NCBI GenBank assembly: GCA_946477805.1
Contig: CAMKZP010000005.1
Coordinates: 1-30,818 of the forward strand
DNA: 30,818 nucleotides
Direction: 5' to 3'
DNA from: an uncultured Enterobacter sp.
Lineage (GTDB): Bacteria; Pseudomonadota; Gammaproteobacteria; Enterobacterales; Enterobacteriaceae
Below are positions 1-7,225 of the stretch, one piece after another. Both the position numbers and the translations under genes were made by a program. The notes beneath the pieces are model-generated. The model did no database searches, was not told the DNA's origin, and saw only the letters and a program-made list of their open reading frames with translations. Position 1 is the first letter of the stretch, and every line of letters begins with the position of its first letter.

Positions 1-1094
1 AGGTGAAATACCGCGACTCGCGGGAAGGGATCGAGCGCGCCAACCGGATCGTTATGAACGATCTGCCGGAGGGGATCCGCACGATCCGCGTGACGGAGAA
101 CCGCCTCAACCTGCCGCAGGTGACGACGGAAACGGACGTTGCCAGCCTCAAGCGTCATCTTGAAGGTGAACCGCTCGGGCATGAAACCGAGCTGGTGCAA
201 AAACGCATCGAGCCGGTGGTGCCAGACTCCACCGAGCAGGGCTGGTATATCGACAAATCGCGCTTCGATTTCCATATCGATCCGGTGCTGAACCAGTCCG
301 TTGGCGGACCGGAAAACTTCTACATGTATCAGCTGGGCGTGATGGCGACGGCCGATCTGTGGGTCACCGACCACCTGCTGACCACCGGCAGCCTGTTCGG
401 CAACATCGCCAACAACTACGATAAATTCAACTACACCAACCCGCCGAACGACTCAACGCTGCCGCGCGTGCGCACCCGCGTGCGTGAATACGTGCAGAAC
501 AACGCCTACGTCAATAACCTGCAGGCCAACTACTTCCAGTACTTCGGCAATGGCTTCTACGGCCAGGTATACGGCGGGTATCTGGAAACCATGTACGGTG
601 GGGCAGGCGCAGAGGTGCTGTACCGCCCTGTCGACAGCAACTGGGCGTTCGGGATTGACGCTAACTACGTGAAACAGCGTGACTGGCGCAGCGCCCAGGA
701 CATGATGAAGTTCACCGACTACAGCGTCAAAACCGGCCACCTGACCGCCTACTGGACGCCGTCGTTCGCGCAGGACGTGCTGGTGAAAGCCAGCGTCGGC
801 CAGTACCTGGCGGGCGATAAGGGCGGCACCCTGGATATCTCTAAACACTTCGACAGCGGCGTCGTGGTGGGCGGCTACGCCACCATCACCAACGTTTCGC
901 CGGACGAATACGGAGAAGGGGACTTCACCAAAGGTGTGTATGTTTCGATTCCGCTGGATCTCTTCTCGTCTGGCCCAACCCGCAGCCGCGCGGCGATTGG
1001 CTGGACGCCGCTCACGCGCGACGGCGGCCAGCAGCTTGGACGTAAGTTCCAGCTGTATGATATGACCAGCGATAAGAACGTTAACTTCCGCTGA
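1..1094 (+). CDS. yjbH: YjbH family outer-membrane protein, C-terminal part (5' truncated by window edge)
   Basis: Open reading frame entering from the left edge (first full codon at base 3) and ending at TGA 1092–1094. The 363 or so visible residues are the C-terminal half of a family that is about 700 residues long in E. coli. The rest lies outside the window, so the GTG at base 3 is not the start. The visible part has many alternating aromatic/polar segments (for example NFYMYQLGV, YFGNGFYGQVYGGYLETMYGG), as expected for an outer-membrane beta-barrel. In E. coli yjbH is the last gene of yjbEFGH, linked to production of an extracellular polysaccharide. The product is assigned from recognition of the sequence and from psiE lying next to it. 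A palindromic repeat starts 2 bases after the stop codon. Confidence 0.88.
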   Translation, partial: VKYRDSREGIERANRIVMNDLPEGIRTIRVTENRLNLPQVTTETDVASLKRHLEGEPLGHETELVQKRIEPVVPDSTEQGWYIDKSRFDFHIDPVLNQSVGGPENFYMYQLGVMATADLWVTDHLLTTGSLFGNIANNYDKFNYTNPPNDSTLPRVRTRVREYVQNNAYVNNLQANYFQYFGNGFYGQVYGGYLETMYGGAGAEVLYRPVDSNWAFGIDANYVKQRDWRSAQDMMKFTDYSVKTGHLTAYWTPSFAQDVLVKASVGQYLAGDKGGTLDISKHFDSGVVVGGYATITNVSPDEYGEGDFTKGVYVSIPLDLFSSGPTRSRAAIGWTPLTRDGGQQLGRKFQLYDMTSDKNVNFR

Positions 1095-1096
1095 GC

Positions 1097-1164
1097 CCCT
1101 CACCCTAACCCTCTTCCCGATGATTTTCTCCCTCTCCCTTCCAGGGAGAGGGCCGGGGTGAGGG
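1097..1164. repeat. GC-rich palindromic intergenic repeat (copy 1)
   Basis: CCCTCACCC at 1097–1105 pairs with GGGTGAGGG at 1156–1164. Inside it CCCTCTCCCT (1130–1139) pairs with AGGGAGAGGG (1143–1152) across a 3-base loop. The same units recur near 4391–4474, 11239–11271 and 25866–25902. The position right after the yjbH stop suggests an mRNA 3'-end structure or a REP-like element. Confidence 0.8.
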
Positions 1165-1263
1165 TAATTCACGGGCGCATGCGCTAAACATAAACAAAAA
1201 ATATAGATCCCCGTCACATTTTTGCGTTATACAGGAATCTCGCCCTGGAGAATGAGGTGCTGT

Positions 1264-1674
1264 ATGACATCCCTGACCCGCCCGCGCGTTGAGTTTATCT
1301 CAACGATCCTCCAGACCGTGCTGAACCTCGGTCTGCTGAGCCTTGGCCTGATACTGGTCGTCTTTCTCGGCAAAGAGACGGTGCATCTGGCGGATGTGCT
1401 GTTCGCCCCCGAGCAAACCAGCAAATACGCGCTGGTGGAAGGCCTGGTGGTCTACTTTCTCTACTTTGAATTTATCGCCCTGATTGTGAAGTACTTTCAG
1501 TCCGGCTTTCACTTTCCGCTGCGCTATTTTGTCTACATCGGGATCACCGCCATCGTGCGGCTGATTATCGTCGATCATAAATCCCCCCTCGACGTGCTGA
1601 TCTACTCGGCGGCGATCCTGCTGCTGGTGATCACCCTCTGGCTGTGCAACTCGAAGCGGCTGAAGCGCGAATAA
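1264..1674 (+). CDS. psiE: PsiE, phosphate-starvation-inducible membrane protein
   Basis: 136-residue integral membrane protein, same length and nearly the same sequence as E. coli PsiE. Four hydrophobic segments are visible, at about residues 17–35, 53–74, 81–100 and 107–124, and the C-terminus is basic (NSKRLKRE). Its molecular function is unknown; in E. coli its expression responds to phosphate starvation and cAMP-CRP. I chose the ATG at 1264 (MTSLTRPRVEF) because it gives the family length and has GAGG at 1254–1257, 6 bases upstream. An in-frame start at 1222 would add 14 residues unlike the family. In E. coli xylE lies between psiE and malG; here malG follows directly, in convergent orientation. 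Confidence 0.93.
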   Translation: MTSLTRPRVEFISTILQTVLNLGLLSLGLILVVFLGKETVHLADVLFAPEQTSKYALVEGLVVYFLYFEFIALIVKYFQSGFHFPLRYFVYIGITAIVRLIIVDHKSPLDVLIYSAAILLLVITLWLCNSKRLKRE

Positions 1675-1697
1675 AAAAAGGCGGCCCGAAGGCCGCC
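1673..1697 (-). terminator. Rho-independent terminator of malEFG
   Basis: Perfect 7-base stem GGCGGCC (1680–1686) / GGCCGCC (1691–1697) with a CGAA loop. On the minus strand it is followed by seven T (the A run at 1673–1679). It ends the leftward mal operon about 74 bases past the malG stop and abuts the psiE stop codon. Confidence 0.9.
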
Positions 1698-1770
1698 AAA
1701 CAACAGTCACAAGTTGGTTCAATACAATACGTCTAAAGTTGAGGGTTGCAGTGGCATAACACAATGAAAC

Positions 1771-2661
1771 TCAGCCTTTTACACCGCCCGCCGTCAGGCC
1801 GTTGACCAGCCAGCGCTGGGCCAGCAGGAACACCAGAGTAATCGGGATGGCGGAGAGTACGGCTGCCGCGGCAAAGTCGCCCCACAGGTAGTTTTGCGGG
1901 TTGAGGTATTGCTGCATGCCCACGGCCAGGGTGTAGCTGTTCACGTCGCGCAGCAGCAGAGACGCGACCGGCACCTCGGTGATGGCGGCGATAAACGACA
2001 GAATAAAGACCACCGCAAGAATAGGCACCGACAGCGGCAGCAGTACCAGGCGGAATGCCTGCCACGGGGTTGCGCCATCCAGCGACGCCGCTTCCTCCAG
2101 CGAGCCGTCGATGGTTTCGAAATAGCCTTTAATCGTCCACACGTGCAGGGCGATACCGCCAAGATAGGCGAAGATCACGCCGCCGTGGGTGTTCAGACCG
2201 ATAAACGGCACGTACTGGCCCAGACGGTCAAACAAGGCGTACAGCGCTACCAGCGACAGCACGGCCGGGAACATCTGGAAAATCAGCATCCCTTTCAGCA
2301 GCGTCGCTTTGCCCGGGAAACGCATGCGGGCGAAGGCATAGGCGCAGGTGGTGGAGAGCGCCACGATTCCGATCGCGGTGATGGTCGCCACTTTGACCGA
2401 ATTCCACAGCCACAGCAGAACCGGGAACGGCGGCGGAGTGACGCGCCCGTCCGCGTGTTCCACGCTGAAGCCCAGCGCGAGCTTCCAGTGCTCCCAGGAG
2501 ATTTCATCCGGGATCAGGCTTCCGGTCGCGAAGTTACCCGCGCGCAGGGAGATGGCGATAACCATCAGCAGCGGGAACATGATCGCTGCGATAAAAATCA
2601 GCAGGCCTAAGTGCGTCGCGAAGAGGCGCAGCTTTTGTGATTTGGGTTGGACCATAGACAT
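1771..2661 (-). CDS. malG: Maltose/maltodextrin ABC transporter permease MalG
   Basis: 296-residue inner-membrane permease, identical in length to E. coli MalG. With MalF it forms the transmembrane channel of MalFGK2, which takes maltodextrins from MalE. The N-terminal hydrophobic segment (about residues 17–37) is followed by a periplasmic region and five more membrane segments. The EAA loop that docks on MalK is visible from E190-A191-A192 to about residue 214, with the conserved D195-G196. The C-terminus ends GLTAGGVKG as in E. coli. The start ATG at 2661 has AAGGAG about 10 bases upstream. It lies 155 bases after malF, with a 120-base repeat-like element in the gap. The terminator at 1673–1697 follows. 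Confidence 0.97.
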   Translation of the reverse strand: MSMVQPKSQKLRLFATHLGLLIFIAAIMFPLLMVIAISLRAGNFATGSLIPDEISWEHWKLALGFSVEHADGRVTPPPFPVLLWLWNSVKVATITAIGIVALSTTCAYAFARMRFPGKATLLKGMLIFQMFPAVLSLVALYALFDRLGQYVPFIGLNTHGGVIFAYLGGIALHVWTIKGYFETIDGSLEEAASLDGATPWQAFRLVLLPLSVPILAVVFILSFIAAITEVPVASLLLRDVNSYTLAVGMQQYLNPQNYLWGDFAAAAVLSAIPITLVFLLAQRWLVNGLTAGGVKG

Positions 2662-2687
2662 AATATTCTTTACTCCTTAACACCGCT

Positions 2688-2807
2688 CCAGGCTATTTTG
2701 CTTGCCATTTTGAACGCTGGCAGTGCTCAGAATCCTCACGTACTTCGTGTACGCTCCGGTTCTTGCGCGCTGGCAGCGCCCAAACTGGCTGCGCCAATGA
2801 CGCCTGG
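2688..2807. repeat. Intergenic repeat-like element with terminal inverted repeats (malF–malG gap)
   Basis: A 120-base segment bounded by a perfect 6-base inverted repeat, CCAGGC (2688–2693) and GCCTGG (2802–2807). At its centre is the palindrome CGTAC-TTCGT-GTACG (2739–2753), and GCTGGCAG occurs directly repeated at 2716–2723 and 2769–2776. It has no coding potential. From memory, similar sequences recur between genes in Enterobacteriaceae and it is not the ERIC core. I cannot give a family name. As I recall it, the malF–malG gap in E. coli K-12 is far shorter. Confidence 0.6.
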
Positions 2808-2816
2808 TGATTCCAG

Positions 2817-4361
2817 TTAGTCAAATTTCATACGTGTAGCTTTCAGGTTCACAATCGCCAGGGCGCCCACCAGCAGGAAGATCAGGGTGGCTATCGCCGC
2901 CGCCAGGCCGAAGTCCTGACCGCCGCCGCCCTCGAAGGCGATGCGGTAGGTGTAGCTTACGAGCAGGTCGGTGTAGCCCGCTGGCGTAGTGGTGCCGAGG
3001 CGATCCGGGCCACCGTTGGTCAACAGCTGAATCAGCACGAAGTTGTTAAAGTTAAAGGCGAAGCTGGCAATCATCAGCGGCGTCAGCGGCTTAATCAGCA
3101 GCGGCAGCGTAATCTTGAAGAAGTTCTGGAACGGGCCCGCGCCGTCCATCGCCGAGGCTTCGTACAGATCGTCCGGGATAGCCTTCAGCAGACCCATGCA
3201 CAGGATCATCATGTAGGGATAGCCCAGCCAGGTGTTGACGATGATAATCATCGAGCGGGCTGTCGTTGGGTCGCTAAACCAGGCCGGTTTGATGCCGAAC
3301 AGCGCGCTCAGCATCATGTTGATTTCACCGAAGCTCTGGTTGAACAGCCCTTTGAAAATCAGAATCGAGATAAACGACGGCACGGCGTACGGCAGGATCA
3401 GCAGCACCCGGTAAATCGCTTTGCCCTTGAGGGACTCCCACTGCACGAGGCAGGCCAGCACCATGCCCACGGCGACGGTCAGGATCACCGTCAGTACGGA
3501 GAACACCACCGTCCAGACGAAGATGGCGAAGAACGGCTTCTGGATGCCTTCGTCGGTAAATACGCGGGTGAAGTTATCCCAGCCGATGGTGACGGTATAG
3601 CCCGGGCTGAGCTGGTCATCACCCCAGCTGCCGTCGGCGTTTACCGACTGATAAAAGCCGATATCGTTGTTCGGGCGGTATTTTACGCCGCTCTGATTGT
3701 TGGTCAGCGTGCCGTCATCGGCCAGGGTGTAGAGCGGCTGCGTGCCGGAGAACTGGCGCAACGAGCTCATGGTCACTTTGCTTTCGTCAGGCAGCACGGC
3801 GGTCAGCTGGGTCAGCGCCTGACGGTTTTGCGTAATCACACGCAAATTCGCGCGTTCACCTTCCGGCAGGGCCTGTGCCTCTTTCATGGCCAGCTTTTGC
3901 TCGCCGCCAAACCTGAACGCGTCGGAAATATAATTTTTGCCGCTCTCACCGTCAGTAAGCGCTAACTTCCATTCGTCACCCGCAGGGTATAAACCGAAGC
4001 TAAAGGTCTTACCGGCCTGATAAGAACGGTCCAGAAGCACCTGAGTGGCACGCTCCTGCGCAAGCTGGTTAGTGCTGCTGTAGTTGGTAAAGGCGATGGC
4101 GATAGTGCAGATCAGAGGGAAGAGAACAAACAGCCCCATCCCGGCAACGCCCGGGTAAACATAGCGCCAGGCGTAGGCTTTACGGTTAGCGAAAATGTAC
4201 AGGCCAGCAGAGCTCAAAATCAGCGTCATGATGGCGAACAGGTACTCCCCTTGTACGTACATTAAAACAACAAGGTAACCCACCAGCAGGCACAGCAGAC
4301 CTATTACTGACCATTTCAGCGCGTCGCTTTGCCACCAGCGTTTCTTTTTAATGACATCCAT
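2817..4361 (-). CDS. malF: Maltose/maltodextrin ABC transporter permease MalF
   Basis: 514-residue inner-membrane permease, same length as E. coli MalF. Membrane segments occur near residues 17–36, 41–58 and 73–92. Then comes the large periplasmic P2 loop (about residues 93–275), typical of enterobacterial MalF and used to hold MalE, followed by five further membrane segments. The EAA loop is at E401-A402-S-A-M-D406-G407 and contacts the MalK ATPase. The ATG at 4361 gives MDVIKKKRWW, the family N-terminus. It lies 122 bases downstream of malE, a gap holding a strong palindromic repeat that probably lowers its expression relative to malE. Confidence 0.97.
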   Translation of the reverse strand: MDVIKKKRWWQSDALKWSVIGLLCLLVGYLVVLMYVQGEYLFAIMTLILSSAGLYIFANRKAYAWRYVYPGVAGMGLFVLFPLICTIAIAFTNYSSTNQLAQERATQVLLDRSYQAGKTFSFGLYPAGDEWKLALTDGESGKNYISDAFRFGGEQKLAMKEAQALPEGERANLRVITQNRQALTQLTAVLPDESKVTMSSLRQFSGTQPLYTLADDGTLTNNQSGVKYRPNNDIGFYQSVNADGSWGDDQLSPGYTVTIGWDNFTRVFTDEGIQKPFFAIFVWTVVFSVLTVILTVAVGMVLACLVQWESLKGKAIYRVLLILPYAVPSFISILIFKGLFNQSFGEINMMLSALFGIKPAWFSDPTTARSMIIIVNTWLGYPYMMILCMGLLKAIPDDLYEASAMDGAGPFQNFFKITLPLLIKPLTPLMIASFAFNFNNFVLIQLLTNGGPDRLGTTTPAGYTDLLVSYTYRIAFEGGGGQDFGLAAAIATLIFLLVGALAIVNLKATRMKFD

Positions 4362-4390
4362 GGGGTTCTTCCTCTACAACATTTTTTGTA

Positions 4391-4474
4391 CTCCCTCTCC
4401 CCTCAGGGGAGAGGGCCGGGGTGAGGGAATACAAAAGACCCTCACCCTAACCCTCTCCCTAAAAGGGAGAGGGG
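4391..4474. repeat. Paired GC-rich palindromic repeats between malE and malF (copies 2a/2b)
   Basis: Two hairpins in opposite orientation. CCCTCTCCCC (4393–4402) pairs with GGGGAGAGGG (4406–4415), and CCCTCTCCCT (4451–4460) pairs with AGGGAGAGGG (4464–4473). Their outer flanks GGGTGAGGG (4419–4427) and CCCTCACCC (4439–4447) can also pair with each other. No T run follows on the malE-coding strand, so this is more likely an mRNA-stabilising or REP-like element than a simple terminator. Confidence 0.85.
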
Positions 4475-4483
4475 ATAAAAGCA

Positions 4484-5674
4484 TTACTTAGTAATACGGC
4501 CCTGAGCGTCTTTCAGCGCGGCCTCAACGGTCTGGCGGCCGCTGGCAGCGTTGATAACTGCGGTACGGGTGGCGTACCAGAATGCGGCCATCTGTGGGAT
4601 GTTCGGCATGATTTCGCCTTTCTGGGCGTTATCCATGGTCGCCGCAATGCGTGGATCTTTGGCTAACTGATCCTGGAAGGATTTCAGGGCAACGGCACCC
4701 AGCGGTTTGTCCTTGTTCACTTCATCCAGACCCTGATCGGTCAGCAGGTAGTTTTCCAGGAACTCTTTCGCCAGCTCTTTGTTCGGGCTGGCGGCGTTGA
4801 TGCCCGCGCTCAGCACGCCAACGAACGGTTTAGACGGTTTGCCGTTGAAAGTAGGCAGCAGCGTCACGCCGTAGTTGATTTTGCTCTTGTCGATGTTGGT
4901 CCAGGCCCACGGACCGTTGATGGTCATCGCGGTTTCGCCTTTGTTGAACGCCGCTTCCGCGATGGAGTAGTCGGTATCCGCGTTCATGTGTTTGTTCTTG
5001 ATGAGGTCAACCAGGAAGGTCAGACCCGCTTTCGCGCCCGCGTTGTCCACGCCCACGTTTTTCACGTCATATTTGCCGTTTTCAAACTTGAACGCATAAC
5101 CGCCGTCGGCGGCAATCAGCGGCCAGGTGAAGTACGGTTCCTGCAGGTTGAACATCAGCGCGGATTTACCTTTCGCCCGCAGCTCTTTATCCAGGGCCGG
5201 GATCTCTTCCCAGGTCTTCGGCGGGTTCGGCACCAGGTCTTTGTTGTAAATCAGAGACAGCGCTTCAACGGCGATGGGGTATGCGATCAGCTTGCCGTTA
5301 TAGCGAACGGCGTCCCAGGTGAACGGGAACAGCTTGTCCTGGAAGGCTTTGTCTGGCGTGACTTCCGCCAGCAGGCCAGACTGCGCGTAGCCGCCGAAAC
5401 GGTCATGCGCCCAGAAGATAATGTCCGGGCCGTCGCCCGTCGCCGCGACCTGCGGGAATTTCTCTTCCAGCTTGTCAGGATGTTCAACGGTCACTTTGAT
5501 ACCGGTGTCTTTCTCGAATTTTTTACCCACTTCGGCCAGGCCGTTATAGCCTTTGTCGCCGTTAATCCAGATAACCAGCTTACCTTCTTCAATTTTGGCG
5601 AGAGCCGGTGCGGAAATCATCATTGCTGCCAGGGCGGACAATGCGAAAACGCGTGCGCCAGTCTTGATCTTCAT
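4484..5674 (-). CDS. malE: Periplasmic maltose/maltodextrin-binding protein MalE
   Basis: 396-residue precursor, same length as E. coli MalE. Residues 1–26 are a Sec signal peptide (basic MKIKTGAR, hydrophobic core, cleavage after ALA) and the mature protein begins KIEEGKLVIWINGD. It binds maltose and maltodextrins in the periplasm and delivers them to MalFGK2; it also serves maltose chemotaxis in E. coli. Conserved segments include FWAHDRFGGYAQSG, NLQEPYFTWPLIAADGG and NGPWAWTNIDKSK. I chose the ATG at 5674 because it starts the signal peptide and matches the family. The reading frame stays open to 5839, but that extension is non-homologous and would bury the signal peptide. Confidence 0.98.
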   Translation of the reverse strand: MKIKTGARVFALSALAAMMISAPALAKIEEGKLVIWINGDKGYNGLAEVGKKFEKDTGIKVTVEHPDKLEEKFPQVAATGDGPDIIFWAHDRFGGYAQSGLLAEVTPDKAFQDKLFPFTWDAVRYNGKLIAYPIAVEALSLIYNKDLVPNPPKTWEEIPALDKELRAKGKSALMFNLQEPYFTWPLIAADGGYAFKFENGKYDVKNVGVDNAGAKAGLTFLVDLIKNKHMNADTDYSIAEAAFNKGETAMTINGPWAWTNIDKSKINYGVTLLPTFNGKPSKPFVGVLSAGINAASPNKELAKEFLENYLLTDQGLDEVNKDKPLGAVALKSFQDQLAKDPRIAATMDNAQKGEIMPNIPQMAAFWYATRTAVINAASGRQTVEAALKDAQGRITK

Positions 5675-5927
5675 ATCTGCCATCCTTTTTGGTGATGTGC
5701 TCGTGGATACATGAGGTGGTTCAACGTGACTCAGTCTCCTTATTTGACATCCTCTTTCCATCCTCCCAGCCCCTACGCCCCACCCCCCGTTTGTGTGATC
5801 CCGGTAGCATAAATTTAAGTTATGAGTGCTAGCGCACATAAAAACCCGGTGAATTTTGCAGGTGGCTTCACGATTTTCGCCTTCGCCCCCCGGCTACGGT
5901 CGCAGAGCCTCTTCTCTCATCCTCCCA

Positions 5928-5937
5928 CCTCCTCCCC
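5928..5937 (-). promoter_or_regulatory. MalT box, full match
   Basis: On the minus strand the sequence reads GGGGAGGAGG, matching the MalT consensus GGGGA(T/G)GAGG at all ten positions. A weaker neighbour in the same orientation at 5915–5924 (GAGGATGAGA, 8 of 10) makes a tandem pair, as MalT usually requires. Confidence 0.7.
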
Positions 5938-5951
5938 CATAAAAAAGCCGG

Positions 5952-5961
5952 GGGGTGGAGG
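5952..5961 (+). promoter_or_regulatory. MalT-box-like site facing malK
   Basis: GGGGTGGAGG matches the MalT consensus GGGGA(T/G)GAGG at 9 of 10 positions, in the orientation of malK. It overlaps the right arm of the 10-base inverted repeat. Confidence 0.55.
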
Positions 5962-6044
5962 ATTCACGAAAGTTATGAATAACCGATAGTGAACTTATGT
6001 TGAATGTTTCTGTCGGTGACAGGTTGTAACGAAGGGAGAAGGGC

Positions 6045-7154
6045 ATGGCGAGCGTACAGCTGCGTAATGTAACGAAAGCCTGGGGCGACGTAGTGGTGTC
6101 GAAAGACATCAATTTGGACATCACTGAAGGCGAGTTCGTGGTGTTTGTTGGCCCGTCTGGCTGTGGTAAATCGACTCTGCTGCGTATGATTGCCGGTCTT
6201 GAAACCATCACCAGCGGTGATTTATTTATTGGTGATACCCGCATGAACGACATCCCGCCTGCCGAGCGTGGCGTCGGCATGGTGTTCCAGTCCTATGCGC
6301 TTTATCCCCACCTGTCCGTTGCTGAAAATATGTCCTTTGGCCTGAAGCTGGCCGGCGCGAAGAAAGAGGTGATTAACCAGCGCGTCACTCAGGTGGCAGA
6401 AGTTTTACAGCTGGCTCACCTGCTGGAGCGTAAGCCTAAAGCGCTTTCCGGCGGACAGCGTCAGCGTGTGGCGATTGGCCGAACGCTGGTGGCGGAACCG
6501 AGCGTGTTCCTGCTCGATGAACCCCTTTCTAACCTGGACGCCGCCCTGCGCGTTCAGATGCGCATTGAAATCTCCCGCCTGCACAAGCGCCTTGGCCGCA
6601 CGATGATTTACGTCACCCACGATCAGGTCGAAGCGATGACGCTGGCCGACAAAATCGTGGTGCTGGACGCCGGTCGCGTGGCCCAGGTGGGTAAACCGCT
6701 GGAGCTGTACCACTACCCGGCAGACCGCTTTGTTGCAGGCTTTATTGGCTCGCCAAAGATGAACTTCCTGCCCGTCAAAGTGACCGCGACGGCCATCGAA
6801 CAGGTGCAGGTAGAGCTGCCAAACCGTCAGCAAATCTGGCTGCCGGTCGACAGCGCTAACGTACAGGTCGGGGCAAATATGTCCCTGGGTATTCGCCCCG
6901 AACATTTACTGCCCAGCCACATCGCGGATGTCACGCTGGAAGGGGTTGTTCAGGTCGTGGAACAGCTTGGTCACGAAACACAGATTCATATCCAGATCCC
7001 CGCCATCCGTCAGAACCTGGTCTACCGCCAGAATGACGTGGTGTTGGTAGAAGAGGGTGCCACATTCGCTATCGGTTTGCCGCCAGAGCGCTGTCATCTG
7101 TTCCGTGAGGATGGCACTGCATGTCGTCGGCTGCACAAAGAGCCAGGCGTTTAA
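6045..7154 (+). CDS. malK: Maltose/maltodextrin ABC transporter ATPase MalK
   Basis: 369 residues (E. coli 371). Cytoplasmic ATPase dimer of MalFGK2 that powers uptake and, in E. coli, also holds MalT inactive when no substrate flows and is inhibited by EIIA-Glc. ABC motifs: Walker A GPSGCGKST at 36–44 (K42), signature LSGGQ at 134–138, Walker B FLLDEP with D158-E159, and switch histidine H192. The C-terminal regulatory domain (about 236–369) includes IGSPKMNFLP and GIRPEHL. The start ATG follows GGGAGAAGGG. It leads the rightward operon malK-lamB-malM. Confidence 0.98.
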   Translation: MASVQLRNVTKAWGDVVVSKDINLDITEGEFVVFVGPSGCGKSTLLRMIAGLETITSGDLFIGDTRMNDIPPAERGVGMVFQSYALYPHLSVAENMSFGLKLAGAKKEVINQRVTQVAEVLQLAHLLERKPKALSGGQRQRVAIGRTLVAEPSVFLLDEPLSNLDAALRVQMRIEISRLHKRLGRTMIYVTHDQVEAMTLADKIVVLDAGRVAQVGKPLELYHYPADRFVAGFIGSPKMNFLPVKVTATAIEQVQVELPNRQQIWLPVDSANVQVGANMSLGIRPEHLLPSHIADVTLEGVVQVVEQLGHETQIHIQIPAIRQNLVYRQNDVVLVEEGATFAIGLPPERCHLFREDGTACRRLHKEPGV

Positions 7155-7225
7155 GCAATCCCAAAAGAAGACACGAAGCCGACAGGTGAAGTGTTCAAAG
7201 AAAAGCAATGATCTCAGGAGATAGA

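Larger units (their letters stand above)
5675..6044. promoter_or_regulatory. Divergent malE–malK control region
   Basis: 370 bases without a gene between malE and malK. In E. coli the matching region binds MalT and CRP as one nucleoprotein complex that fires both operons. Seen here: MalT-box-like sites at 5915–5924 and 5928–5937 (minus strand) and 5952–5961 (plus strand), and two GAGGATG motifs (minus strand) at 5748–5754 and 5759–5765, 11 bases apart. There is also a CRP-like dyad TGAGTGCTAGCGCACA around 5822–5837 and a possible CRP half-site TGTGA at 5794–5798. A perfect 10-base inverted repeat (5886–5895 / 5946–5955) brackets the central MalT sites. The malK ribosome site GGGAGAAGGG lies just before 6045. 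Promoter –10/–35 boxes could not be assigned with confidence. Confidence 0.85.

Noticed and set aside
453..1217. 254-codon minus-strand frame over yjbH
   Set aside because: It starts inside the palindromic repeat region and mirrors yjbH codons.
1209..1230. Pho box ahead of psiE
   Set aside because: CCGTCAC is a fair first half-site, but the second 7-mer 11 bases on (TTGCGTT) matches poorly, so I did not call it.
5675..5839. Upstream extension of malE (55 residues)
   Set aside because: It covers the control region and would hide the signal peptide; the E. coli start is the ATG at 5674.
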